Assembly: GCF_004216555.1 (NCBI RefSeq)
Contig: NZ_SGWQ01000003.1
Span: 48,146 to 112,145 of the forward strand
DNA from: Herbihabitans rhizosphaerae
GTDB lineage: Bacteria > Actinomycetota > Actinomycetes > Mycobacteriales > Pseudonocardiaceae
Direction: 5' to 3'
DNA length: 64,000 nucleotides
Positions 33,931-42,486 of this stretch are shown here, in pieces. Numbering within the stretch: the stretch's first letter is position 1; each line of letters starts with the position of its first letter. A program made the position numbers and the translations under genes. Under the pieces are notes generated by a model. That model was not told the origin of the DNA and did not search any database. It was given only the letters and a program-made list of their open reading frames with translations.

Positions 33931-34358
33931 CCTCCGGCACGAACACCGACGCCGGCCCGGATACGTTCGGCTGGCTGCTGGCCAACTTCGTGCGCACCAC
34001 GCACGGCGTGCGCGACGCGGTGGCGGTGTCCGCGGACGGCCTGCTGCTGGCGATGTCGCCGAGTCTGGACCGCGCGTCCGGCGATCACCTGGCCGCGGTG
34101 GTGGCCGGGCTGTGCAGCCTCAGCCGGGGCGCGTCGGACCGCTACGACCTCGGCGAACTCAAGCTGATGATGATCGAGCGGCGGCGCGGCCTCATGCTGG
34201 TGTCCTCGATACCGGGTGGCAGTTGCCTCGGCGTGATCGCCGACTCCGAGGCGGACGTCGGCACGATCGGCTACGAGATCGCCCTGCTCACCGAGCGGTT
34301 CGGCGCGGTGCTGACCCCCGCGTTGATCAGCGACCTCCGCGACCACCTGCCGCGATAG
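33927..34358 (+). CDS. cvnB: Roadblock/LC7 protein (CvnB type)
   Basis: A 143-residue roadblock/LC7 domain protein: FGWLLANFVRTTHGVRDAVA, VSADGLLLAMSPSLDR and the C-terminal LLTERFGAVLTP. In conservons it is the GTPase-associated protein that binds CvnD. Here no cvnC (DUF742) or cvnD (GTPase) follows. The next gene lies on the other strand six bases away. It is translationally coupled to cvnA. It may act with a CvnD encoded elsewhere, or the locus is a remnant. Confidence 0.92.
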   Translation: MTSGTNTDAGPDTFGWLLANFVRTTHGVRDAVAVSADGLLLAMSPSLDRASGDHLAAVVAGLCSLSRGASDRYDLGELKLMMIERRRGLMLVSSIPGGSCLGVIADSEADVGTIGYEIALLTERFGAVLTPALISDLRDHLPR

Positions 34359-34363
34359 GCCCC

Positions 34364-34651
34364 TCAGTCGGACTTCTTCTCGTCGTCTACGGGCTTGTCC
34401 CTGTCCTGCGTGACACCGTCCGGCTTGTCCTCCGGCGGGTCGAAGCTGGCCGGCACCTTCTTCAGGTGCTTGGTCATCGACCGGGCCAGGAACACCACCG
34501 CGACGAAGAACAGGATCAGCACGACGAAGGCCACCGGCGAGGCCTTGCCGAAGTCGGCGCCCCGGCCGCCCGGGTCCTCCGGCTTCGGCGGCGGCTGCGC
34601 GACGTACGCGCCGGTGGCCGCCACCGGTGTGAGCCCGAACGTTTCCGTCAC
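34364..34651 (-). CDS. Small membrane protein next to mca
   Basis: A 95-residue protein starting at GTG 34651, which overlaps the mca stop (GTGA). One membrane helix ([20 protein letters not shown]) is followed by a charged tail ending in many Asp and Lys residues. Mycobacteria have a comparable short membrane gene right after mca. The function is unknown. Co-translation with mca suggests a role with mycothiol conjugate export or membrane location. Confidence 0.8.
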   Translation of the reverse strand: MTETFGLTPVAATGAYVAQPPPKPEDPGGRGADFGKASPVAFVVLILFFVAVVFLARSMTKHLKKVPASFDPPEDKPDGVTQDRDKPVDDEKKSD

Positions 34652-35529
34652 GCGGTCACCTTCTCCTCGATCCCCGCGAACAGATCGTCCTCCGGCAACG
34701 TGGTGTCCACAAGCGAGCGCGCCAGCTCGTACTCCTCGAACGGCCACACGTCCCGCTGCACCTCGAGCGGCACGGCGAACCAGCGGCTGTTGGGGTCGAT
34801 CTGCGTGGCGTGCGCGAGCAGGGCGGCGTCCCGCGTCTCGAAGTACTCGGCGCACTCGATCTTCGTGGTGACTCGGTGCGACAGGTCGCCCTTGTCGGCG
34901 TCCCACTTCTCCAGCCACTCCCCGTACGGCGACTCCAGCCCGCGGGCCAGCAGCGCCTCGTGCATGGCGACCAGCCGGGACCGGGAGAACCCGTGCGAGT
35001 AGTACAGCTTCAGCGGCGTCCACGGTTCGCCCTGCTCGGGGTAGCGATCCGGGTCGCCGGCCGCGTCGAACGCGGCGACCGACACCTCGTGGCAGCGGAT
35101 GTGGTCGGGGTGCGGGTAGCCGCCGTTCTCGTCGTAGGTGATCACGACGTGCGGCTTGAACTCGCGCATGGCCTTCACCAGTGGCGGAACCGACTCCTCC
35201 AGTGGCACCAGGGCGAAGCAGCCCTCGGGCAGCGGCGGCGTCGGGTCGCCCTCGGGCAGGCCGGAGTCGACGAACCCGAGCCAGCGGTGCTGGACACCGA
35301 GGATCTCCGCCGCCCTGGCCATCTCGGCGCGGCGGACGTCGGTCATGTTCTCCTTGACGTCCGGGCGCTCCATGGCCGGATTGAGGATGTCGCCGCGCTC
35401 GCCGCCCGTGCAGGTCACCACCATGACCTCGTGGCCGGCAGCGGTGTACTTGGCCATGGTGGCCGCGCCCTTGCTGGACTCGTCGTCCGGGTGCGCGTGC
35501 ACCGCCATCAGCCGCAGCTTCTCGCCCAT
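34648..35529 (-). CDS. mca: Mycothiol S-conjugate amidase
   Basis: A 293-residue zinc-dependent amidase of the LmbE-like family, which cleaves mycothiol conjugates of toxins and antibiotics to release mercapturic acids for export. The metal-binding motif [10 protein letters not shown] near residue 12 and the second motif HPDHIRCHE fit family expectations, as does [10 protein letters not shown]. The start [10 protein letters not shown] follows GGTAGGGGAAG. Its presence means the organism makes mycothiol, as actinobacteria do. It could also be read as the related MshB deacetylase, but the length and C-terminal part (LPEDDLFAG) favour Mca. Confidence 0.94.
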   Translation of the reverse strand: MGEKLRLMAVHAHPDDESSKGAATMAKYTAAGHEVMVVTCTGGERGDILNPAMERPDVKENMTDVRRAEMARAAEILGVQHRWLGFVDSGLPEGDPTPPLPEGCFALVPLEESVPPLVKAMREFKPHVVITYDENGGYPHPDHIRCHEVSVAAFDAAGDPDRYPEQGEPWTPLKLYYSHGFSRSRLVAMHEALLARGLESPYGEWLEKWDADKGDLSHRVTTKIECAEYFETRDAALLAHATQIDPNSRWFAVPLEVQRDVWPFEEYELARSLVDTTLPEDDLFAGIEEKVTA

Positions 35530-35662
35530 GCTTCCCCTACCGGTCCTTTCCTGCCGTGTGGCCCCCGCGTCACGCCGGTACCCAGTGCTCGCGGATACTC
35601 GAACGTCGACGGCGGGTTCCATTGTTCCCGCCGGGTACGACATCTCCGCGGGGAGGGCCGCC

Positions 35663-36112
35663 TTGACGAACACGATCGGCGGCATCCGGGTGCCGGAGGG
35701 CCGGTACGGTTCGCGCGATCGGCCCAGGTCGCGCCGGTGGAAGCTGGTCGCGTGGGTATCCGGGGCGCTCGTGGTGGGCGGCGTGGTCACGTTTCTCGGC
35801 TACACGAACCTGGGCACCGCGCCGATCGAGACGCAGCGGACCGGGTTCTCCTCGGTGGACCCGACCACGATGCGGCTGAACTTCGACGTGGTGCGCGACG
35901 AGCCGGGCAAGGCAGCGGTGTGCATCGTGCGGGTGCGCAGCGTGGACGGCGCCGAAACGGGCCGCAAAGAGGTGCTGATCCCACCAGGCGGGAGGTCCAC
36001 CTCGGTCAGTACGGTGATCAAGGGGACCCGCGAACCGGTCACCGCGGACGTGTTCGGCTGCTCCTACCAGGTCCCCGGGTACCTGTCTACTGATCATCGG
36101 CCAACGGAGTGA
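35663..36112 (+). CDS. DUF4307 membrane protein
   Basis: A 149-residue protein read from TTG 35663 (GGGGAGGG upstream). One N-terminal membrane helix ([20 protein letters not shown]) is followed by an extracellular beta-rich domain with two cysteines ([19 protein letters not shown]). DUF4307 proteins are conserved in actinobacteria and sit beside mca and greA in mycobacteria too. The function is unknown. The TTG is a weak choice, and a longer reading frame upstream has no conserved content. Confidence 0.8.
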   Translation: MTNTIGGIRVPEGRYGSRDRPRSRRWKLVAWVSGALVVGGVVTFLGYTNLGTAPIETQRTGFSSVDPTTMRLNFDVVRDEPGKAAVCIVRVRSVDGAETGRKEVLIPPGGRSTSVSTVIKGTREPVTADVFGCSYQVPGYLSTDHRPTE

Positions 36113-36152
36113 ACTCCGAGGTCCACACCTCTAAAACGGACAAATCGGTCAC

Positions 36153-36178
36153 CTGACGTCCACGAGACGTGCTACCCT
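36153..36178 (+). promoter_or_regulatory. Possible promoter directly before the greA leader hairpin
   Basis: TACCCT (36173-36178) resembles the actinobacterial -10. CTGACG (36153-36158) is a weak and closely spaced -35. Transcription from here would start about six bases before the terminator-like hairpin at 36189. Confidence 0.35.
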
Positions 36179-36188
36179 CGTTCACCGG

Positions 36189-36215
36189 CACGGCCCCTGG
36201 CGGGCCGTGTTTTTT
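36189..36215 (+). terminator. Intrinsic terminator or attenuator upstream of greA
   Basis: CACGGCCC (36189-36196) and GGGCCGTG (36202-36209) form a perfect 8-bp GC-rich stem with a five-base loop, followed by six T residues. It can end the DUF4307 transcript, 76 bases after that gene. It can also attenuate greA, whose start lies about 100 bases further on. Confidence 0.85.
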
Positions 36216-36316
36216 CCATTCCCGGGTGCCCGCCATCCGGGAGAACGTGCCGGCCGGTACGGGAGGCACACGTTCGGTCCGAGTTCCGGACCTAGGAGCA
36301 AGAGGAGTTGGTGACC

Positions 36317-36808
36317 GTGAGCGAGACCGCCCAGGTGACCTGGCTTACCCAGGATGCCTACAACCGGCTCAAGCACGAGCTCGACGAGCTTGTCGAGAAT
36401 CGCCCGGTCATTGCCGCGAAGATCAACGCGAGCCGCGAAGAAGGCGACCTGAAGGAGAACGGGGGCTATCACGCCGCCCGTGAGGAGCAGGGTCAGGCGG
36501 AAGCTCGCATCCGGCAGCTCCAGGAGTTGCTGCGCACGGCCAAGGTGGGTGAGGCGCCGCCGAACGACGGCCTCGCCGAGCCGGGCAAGGTCCTGACCGT
36601 GCGCTACGAGGGTGACAAGGACACCGAGAACTTCCTGCTCGCCACCCGCGAAGAGGGCGTGGAGGGCGAGCTCGAGGTTTTCTCCCCGGAGTCTCCGCTC
36701 GGCAAGGCGCTGCTCGGCGCCAAGGAGGGCGAGACGCGGTCCTACGAGCTGCCCAACGGCGGCACGCAGAAGGTCACGTTGATCAAGGCGGTGCCCTACA
36801 CGGGCTGA
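36317..36808 (+). CDS. greA: Transcription elongation factor GreA
   Basis: A 163-residue protein (from GTG 36317) that stimulates RNA cleavage by backtracked RNA polymerase. The N-terminal coiled coil is clear (about residues 10-75, with [20 protein letters not shown] holding the acidic tip residues D and E). The C-terminal FKBP-like domain is also clear (about 80-160, [14 protein letters not shown]). Upstream GTG 36311 and TTG 36308 are too close to the AGGAG (36303-36307), so 36317 is preferred. It forms a conserved neighbourhood with DUF4307 and mca. Confidence 0.95.
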   Translation: MSETAQVTWLTQDAYNRLKHELDELVENRPVIAAKINASREEGDLKENGGYHAAREEQGQAEARIRQLQELLRTAKVGEAPPNDGLAEPGKVLTVRYEGDKDTENFLLATREEGVEGELEVFSPESPLGKALLGAKEGETRSYELPNGGTQKVTLIKAVPYTG

Positions 36809-36891
36809 CGCACGGGACGAGGTGGAGCCGGCGGACGGGTCGGCTCCACCTCGCACGTCTTCCCGTACCAGATCGTTCTGCGACAAAACCA

Positions 36892-36919
36892 TCTACTAGC
36901 ACACTATTTGTTACGATCG
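36892..36919 (+). promoter_or_regulatory. Promoter/operator of the MarR gene
   Basis: A 28-base sequence beginning TCTACTAGCA and ending TACGATCG, four bases before the MarR start. It matches the sequence before the MFS gene at 24 of 28 positions. TACGAT is a plausible -10. The shared CTA/TAG words are likely MarR contacts. Confidence 0.6.
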
Positions 36920-36923
36920 GTCC

Positions 36924-37424
36924 ATGACGACCGAAGCGCAGGCAGCGCCGCCCGCCACACAGGTCTCCACCGATCTGTGTTTTCTGTTGTCCCAGGCCAG
37001 CCATGTGCTGACCACCGAGCTGGCCGCCGCACTCGAGACGGTCGGCATCTCCCCCCGCGCGCGCTGCGTGCTCACCAACGCGAACCGGGGCGAGTTCACC
37101 CAGAGCCAGCTCGCGGAGATGTCCGCGCTGGACAAGACCACGATGACGGCCACGATCGACGAGCTGGAGCAGAACGGCTACGCCGAGCGCAAGGCCTCGG
37201 CGACCGACCGACGGGCCCGGATCATCGCGGTGACCAAGACAGGCAAGCGAATCCTCGCCATGTCCGACGATGTCGTCGCCGACGTGTACGCCGACGTGCT
37301 CGAAGCCCTGCCCGACGGCCAGGCCGAGCTGTTCCTCGAGATGCTGGCGCACCTCGTCGGGAAGCGCCTGGCGCAGCCGGCCCACTGCCAACAACAGGTG
37401 AGACGACCGCGACAGTCTCACTAG
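36924..37424 (+). CDS. MarR-family regulator
   Basis: A 166-residue protein with a MarR winged helix (about residues 30-120: LTTELAAALETVGISPRARC, SQLAEMSALDKTTMTATIDE, then the wing KASATDRRARIIAVT). It lies directly upstream of a drug-exporter gene, in the same direction, and both promoters hold the same 28-base element. This suggests repression of both that is lifted by the exporter's substrate. Only four bases separate the element from the start, so the message may be nearly leaderless. Confidence 0.92.
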   Translation: MTTEAQAAPPATQVSTDLCFLLSQASHVLTTELAAALETVGISPRARCVLTNANRGEFTQSQLAEMSALDKTTMTATIDELEQNGYAERKASATDRRARIIAVTKTGKRILAMSDDVVADVYADVLEALPDGQAELFLEMLAHLVGKRLAQPAHCQQQVRRPRQSH

Positions 37425-37439
37425 TCAGAAAATAGATCG

Positions 37440-37467
37440 TCTACTAGCAAACTATCTGCTACGGTCG
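37440..37467 (+). promoter_or_regulatory. Promoter/operator of the MFS exporter gene
   Basis: This element is the partner of the one before the MarR gene (24 of 28 bases shared), placed 34 bases upstream of the exporter start. TACGGT is a plausible -10. The left flank adds ATAGATCG, which with CTAT to the right gives an imperfect inverted repeat. Confidence 0.6.
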
Positions 37468-37501
37468 CACCTGGAAGGTAAGACTCCAGGGAGGGCGGCT
37501 C

Positions 37502-38983
37502 ATGCCGGAAACCATTGGTACGACGAGCAGATCGCGCTGGGTGGCGCTCGTCGTGCTGTGCGCGGGGATGTTGATGATCATCCTCGACCAGACCATCGTG
37601 ACCGTGGCACTGCCCGCGATCCAGAACGACCTCGGCTTCACCCAGTCCGGGCTCGCCTGGGTGGTGAACGCCTACCTGATCGCGCTCGGCGGCCTGCTGC
37701 TGCTGGCCGGCCGGCTCGGCGACCTGATCGGCCGCAAACGGGTGTTCCTCGCCGGTGTCACCATGTTCACCGCGGCATCGGTGCTGTGCGGCGTGGCGGG
37801 CAACGCGGAGTGGCTCGTGATCGCGCGGTTCCTGCAGGGGGCCGGCGGCGCGCTCACCTCCGCGGTGATCCTCGGCATGATCGTGACGATGTTCCCCGAG
37901 CAGCGCGAGCAGGCGCGCGCGATCGGCGTGTTCAGCTTCGTGGCGGCGGCCGGCGCGTCCATCGGCCTGCTGGCCGGCGGCGTGCTCACCGAGGCGATCA
38001 ACTGGCACTGGATCTTCTTCGTGAACGTGCCGATCGGCGTCGTGGTCGGCGTGCTCGCGGCGCGCATCGTGCCCGCCGACGAGGGCCTCGGCCTGCGCGA
38101 GGGTGCCGATGTGATCGGCGCGGTGCTGGTCACCTCCGCGCTGATGCTCGGCGTGTACACGATCGTGGAGACCGAGAGCTACGGCTGGGGGCACGTGCAC
38201 ACGATCAGCCTCGGCGCGCTGTCGCTGGCGCTGCTGGCCGGGTTCGTGGTGCGCCAGGCCCGTGCGGCCAAACCACTGCTCCCGCTGCGGATCTTCCGCT
38301 CGCGGAACGTCTCCGGCGCGAACCTGATCCAGGTGCTGATGATGGCCGGCCTGCTGAGTACGTTCACGCTCGGCGCGCTGTACCTGAAGCTGCAGGACTA
38401 CGACGCGCTGGACATCGGACTGGCGTTCCTGCCGGTGGCCGTGTTGATCGCGGCGATGTCGCTGGGCGCGTCGGCGCGGCTCAACTCGCGGTTCGGCGAA
38501 CGTCGGGTGCTGATCGCCGGGCTGGTGCTGATCACGGCCGGACTACTGCTGTTCGCCAGGGTGCCGGTCGTCGCGACCTACGCCAGCGATCTGCTGCCGG
38601 TGATGCTGCTGATCGGGTTCGGTGTCGGGCTCGCGTTCCCGGCGATCATGACGCTGGCCATGTCCGGGGCGTCGGAGCACGAGGCGGGTCTGGCATCAGG
38701 GCTGGCCAACACCACCCAGCAGGTGGGCGGCGCGCTCGGGCTGACCGTGCTGACCACGGTGGCCACCGGGCACACCGAGTCGCTGCGCGGGTCGGGTGAC
38801 ACCGAGCCGGTCGCGATGACCGGCGGCTACCACCTGGCGTTCGGCATCGGCGGGCTGCTCGTGATCGTGGGGATCGCGCTGGCGGTGGCCGTACTGCGGC
38901 CGGTGCCCCAGGAGCAGGTGACAGAACACGCGCCGGACGACGCCCGGGAGATCGACGCCGTGCCGGCCACCGAGTCCGCCTGA
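37502..38983 (+). CDS. MFS drug exporter, DHA2 (14-helix) family
   Basis: A 493-residue proton-driven exporter of the EmrB/QacA class. The first helix carries LDQTIVTVALPAI, and the loop 2-3 motif reads GRLGDLIGRKR. The antiporter segment in helix 5 is present (GASIGLLAGGVLTEAINWHW), and hydrophobicity fits 14 membrane segments. It is probably a multidrug or antibiotic efflux pump controlled by the preceding MarR protein. The soluble tail after residue 465 is acidic. Confidence 0.92.
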   Translation: MPETIGTTSRSRWVALVVLCAGMLMIILDQTIVTVALPAIQNDLGFTQSGLAWVVNAYLIALGGLLLLAGRLGDLIGRKRVFLAGVTMFTAASVLCGVAGNAEWLVIARFLQGAGGALTSAVILGMIVTMFPEQREQARAIGVFSFVAAAGASIGLLAGGVLTEAINWHWIFFVNVPIGVVVGVLAARIVPADEGLGLREGADVIGAVLVTSALMLGVYTIVETESYGWGHVHTISLGALSLALLAGFVVRQARAAKPLLPLRIFRSRNVSGANLIQVLMMAGLLSTFTLGALYLKLQDYDALDIGLAFLPVAVLIAAMSLGASARLNSRFGERRVLIAGLVLITAGLLLFARVPVVATYASDLLPVMLLIGFGVGLAFPAIMTLAMSGASEHEAGLASGLANTTQQVGGALGLTVLTTVATGHTESLRGSGDTEPVAMTGGYHLAFGIGGLLVIVGIALAVAVLRPVPQEQVTEHAPDDAREIDAVPATESA

Positions 38984-38989
38984 CCTCGC

Positions 38990-39070
38990 GAGTCCCGCGC
39001 TGGGACACGGTGAGTCCCGCGCTCCGCACCATGCTGAGCGCGGGACTCACCGGTGCAGGGCGCGGGACTC
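38990..39070. repeat. Cluster of four GAGTCCCGCGC units between convergent genes
   Basis: GAGTCCCGCGCT occurs at 38990-39001 and 39012-39023, and its reverse complement at 39037-39048 and (11 bases) 39060-39070. The block can fold as one large nested stem. It lies between the 3' ends of the MFS and Lrp genes, where it can act as a bidirectional terminator. It may be a REP-like intergenic element. Confidence 0.8.
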
Positions 39071-39076
39071 GCGCAT

Positions 39077-39556
39077 TCACAGCAGGCTTTCGAGCAGCGG
39101 GCGGACTCGGTGCTCGACGGGCGTGGACAACGCGATCGAGGTGGACGTGCGCTGCACCCACTTGAGATCCACGACCTGGTCGATCACCCGCTGCAGATCG
39201 GCGTTGGAGCGCGCCACCATCCGGACCAGGAGATCGCCCTGGCCGGTGGTGGCGTGCACTTCGCACACCTCGTCGATCGCCGCGAGCCGGGTGGACACCT
39301 CCTCGCGACGCCCCTGGGCGATCTCCAGCACGGCGAACGCGGTCAGCCCGTAGCCCATCGCCGCGAGATCCAGGTCGGGCGGGAACCCGCGCAGCACCCC
39401 GCGCCGGGTCAGCCGATCCAGCCGCGCCTGCACCGTGCCGCGCGCGACGCCGAGCCGCCGCGAGCACTCCAGCACACCCAGCCGCGGCGAGTCGGTCAGC
39501 AGGAGCAGCAGCCGCGCGTCCAGCGTGTCCAGTTCACCGTCCGGATCGATGGTCAT
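39077..39556 (-). CDS. Lrp/AsnC-family regulator
   Basis: A 159-residue protein: helix-turn-helix (LDTLDARLLLLLTDSPRLGV, then RLGVARGTVQARLDRL) and RAM domain. It begins at an ATG with AGGAGG just upstream. It is divergent from hppD across 150 bases, so it likely controls tyrosine or phenylalanine breakdown in response to an aromatic amino acid. This pairing is common in actinomycetes. Confidence 0.9.
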   Translation of the reverse strand: MTIDPDGELDTLDARLLLLLTDSPRLGVLECSRRLGVARGTVQARLDRLTRRGVLRGFPPDLDLAAMGYGLTAFAVLEIAQGRREEVSTRLAAIDEVCEVHATTGQGDLLVRMVARSNADLQRVIDQVVDLKWVQRTSTSIALSTPVEHRVRPLLESLL

Positions 39557-39617
39557 GCGTCCTCCTGGTCAGGTTGCCCAGCTTGCCCACCGGGTGCCAG
39601 CAAATCCTGTGCACATT

Positions 39618-39671
39618 GTTCAGTGATTCTTCCGAGTGTTGCTCATTCTGCAGCGTAAGCCAATGCTGAAC
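39618..39671. promoter_or_regulatory. Lrp/hppD divergent control region
   Basis: GTTCAG (39618-39623) and its inverse CTGAAC (39666-39671) flank further TGCTCA/TGCAG words in the gap between the Lrp-type gene and hppD. They are candidate Lrp sites. The -10 boxes are uncertain. Confidence 0.35.
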
Positions 39672-39682
39672 GGACGGACTGA

Positions 39683-40900
<1,218 letters not shown>

Positions 40901-40903
40901 CCG

Positions 40904-41467
40904 TCACCCGAGGACGGCCTCGGCCAACCCGGCGAGCGTCGCCGTGATGCGGCGCTTGCCGAGGCCGAGATCCTCGCGCTGGTACCGGTAGACCTCGGGA
41001 GCCAGCGGCGCGAGCAGGACGTCGACCAGCGGGTCGGCGTCCTTTCGCTTCGCCGCGACCAGCAGCGACCGCACGTGCGCGCGCCAGAACCGGTACGCGC
41101 CGGTCTCGAACCGCGATCGCCCGACCTCGCTGCCGAGCACCAGGTGGCCGTGCCGCTCCAGCAGATCGACCATCGCGGCGTAGAACGCGGCCAGCCGCTG
41201 CGCGGGCGGCGCACCCGGCCCGAGCGGCGGCTCGCCACGGATCAGCTTCTCCTGCAGCACGCGCTCGTGCTCGTCCAGCAGCGCGACCGCGATCGCCGAC
41301 CGGTCGGGGTAGCGGCGGTACAGGGTCGCCCTGCCCACGCCGGCCGCGCGCGCGATGTCGTCCATCGTGACGCTCTCCGGACCGTTCGCGGCGAACAGCT
41401 CGGCGGCCGCGTCGAGCACCCGCTGCCGGTTCCGCGCGGCGTCGGCGCGCTCCTGTCCCACCCGCAC
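40904..41467 (-). CDS. TetR-family regulator
   Basis: A 187-residue protein starting at GTG 41467 (VRVGQERADAARN). An in-frame start at 41515 exists but would lie inside the operator-like palindrome, which argues against it. The helix-turn-helix is at about residues 15-60 (VLDAAAELFAANGPESVTMD, then GVGRATLYRRYPDR). It is divergent from the azoreductase-SMR pair and most likely controls those genes. Confidence 0.87.
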   Translation of the reverse strand: MRVGQERADAARNRQRVLDAAAELFAANGPESVTMDDIARAAGVGRATLYRRYPDRSAIAVALLDEHERVLQEKLIRGEPPLGPGAPPAQRLAAFYAAMVDLLERHGHLVLGSEVGRSRFETGAYRFWRAHVRSLLVAAKRKDADPLVDVLLAPLAPEVYRYQREDLGLGKRRITATLAGLAEAVLG

Positions 41468-41491
41468 GACGGTAGGGAATAACCGGACGCG

Positions 41492-41515
41492 GTGTCCAGT
41501 TGAGCAAGTGGACAC
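41492..41515. promoter_or_regulatory. TetR operator between TetR and azoreductase genes
   Basis: GTGTCCA (41492-41498) and TGGACAC (41509-41515) form an inverted repeat whose inner TT/AA also pair. A third half site, TGTCCAGTT, follows at 41519-41527. It lies between the start codons of the divergent genes. Confidence 0.65.
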
Positions 41516-41545
41516 GATGTCCAGTTACTCCGAGAGGCCGTGCTC

Positions 41546-42172
41546 ATGCATCTGCTCCACCTCGACAGCAGCGCCCGCCGCGAGTCCTTCTCTCGCACGC
41601 TGACCGCACGATTCGCCGCCGCGTTCCCGCACACCGGCTACACCTACCGCGATCTCGCCGCGAACCCCGTGCCGCTCATCGGCCAGGGGTGGACCGAGTT
41701 GTGTGACGCCCTGCTCGCCGCCGAGGTCACCGATCCCGCGCGCTACCAGGACGTCGTGTGCACCCCAGCGCAACGGGCAGCGTGGCGGGTCGTCAATCCT
41801 CTGCTATCGGAATTTCTCGCGGCGGACGTGATCCTGATCGGCGCACCCATGTACAACTTCTCGATCCCGGCCGCGTTGAAGGCGTGGATCGATCAGGTCA
41901 CCTTCCCGCGAATGTCGTTGGCACCGCGGCGTTTCGTCGTCGCCGGCGCGCGGGGCGGCTCCTACCTGCCGGGCACTCCACGCGAGCCGTTCGACCACCA
42001 CGAGCGCTACCTGCGCGACTTCATCGCGGGGCACTACGCCGTCGAGGACGTCGAGTTCGTCAACTCCGAGCTGACCAACGTGCTGGTCGATCCGACGCTG
42101 GCGAATCTGGCCGGCAAGCAGCGCGACTCCGCCGCCGCGGCCGAACGCCGGACCGACGAGCTGGCCCGATGA
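41546..42172 (+). CDS. FMN-dependent NADH-azoreductase/quinone reductase
   Basis: A 208-residue flavodoxin-fold enzyme of the AzoR family: N-terminal HLLHLDSSARRESFSR binds the FMN phosphate, and GAPMYNFSIPAALKAWIDQV is the family hallmark. It reduces azo dyes or quinones with NADH. ATG 41546 is preferred (GAGAGG eight bases upstream). GTG 41540 is possible. It is coupled to the SMR exporter gene by ATGA, which suggests joint detoxification under the divergent TetR. Confidence 0.9.
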   Translation: MHLLHLDSSARRESFSRTLTARFAAAFPHTGYTYRDLAANPVPLIGQGWTELCDALLAAEVTDPARYQDVVCTPAQRAAWRVVNPLLSEFLAADVILIGAPMYNFSIPAALKAWIDQVTFPRMSLAPRRFVVAGARGGSYLPGTPREPFDHHERYLRDFIAGHYAVEDVEFVNSELTNVLVDPTLANLAGKQRDSAAAAERRTDELAR

Positions 42173-42486
42173 GTTGGCTGCTGCTCGTGGCGGCCGGGCT
42201 CGTCGAGGTGGTGTGGGCGCAGAGCATCCGGCCGACGGAGAACTTCACCAAGCCGCTGCCCACGCTGGTGTGCCTGATCCTGATGGCCGGCGCGGTCTAC
42301 CTGCTATCGCGCGCGATGGACGGGATCCCGGTGGGCACCGCGTACGTGGTGTTCACCGGGATGGGCGCGGTCGGCGCGATCGTGATCGGCGCGCTGCGCA
42401 ACGGCGAGCAGATCAGCGTGCTCCGAATGCTCGCGCTGGCGTTGATCATCGGCGGCATCGTGCTGGCCCGCGTCGCCACGACGTGA
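42169..42486 (+). CDS. SMR-family exporter (SugE/Gdx type)
   Basis: A 105-residue four-helix small multidrug resistance protein. The essential glutamate lies in helix 1 (LLVAAGLVEVVWA). Helix 3 reads VGTAYVVFTGMGAVGAI, which resembles SugE/Gdx guanidinium exporters more than EmrE, although the substrate cannot be fixed from sequence. It is translationally coupled to the azoreductase gene. No guanidine riboswitch is seen, which speaks for control by the TetR. The TGA directly abuts the stop of the convergent tricorn gene. Confidence 0.9.
   Translation: MSWLLLVAAGLVEVVWAQSIRPTENFTKPLPTLVCLILMAGAVYLLSRAMDGIPVGTAYVVFTGMGAVGAIVIGALRNGEQISVLRMLALALIIGGIVLARVATT

Noticed and set aside
34648-35529. 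Assignment as MshB deacetylase instead of Mca
   Set aside because: Both share the AHPDDE fold, but the length, C-terminal part and the small membrane partner with DUF4307/greA neighbours match the Mca locus.
42169-42486. Guanidine riboswitch for the SugE-like exporter
   Set aside because: The gene overlaps the azoreductase stop codon and has no leader; the region before the azoreductase holds a TetR operator and no riboswitch-like structure.
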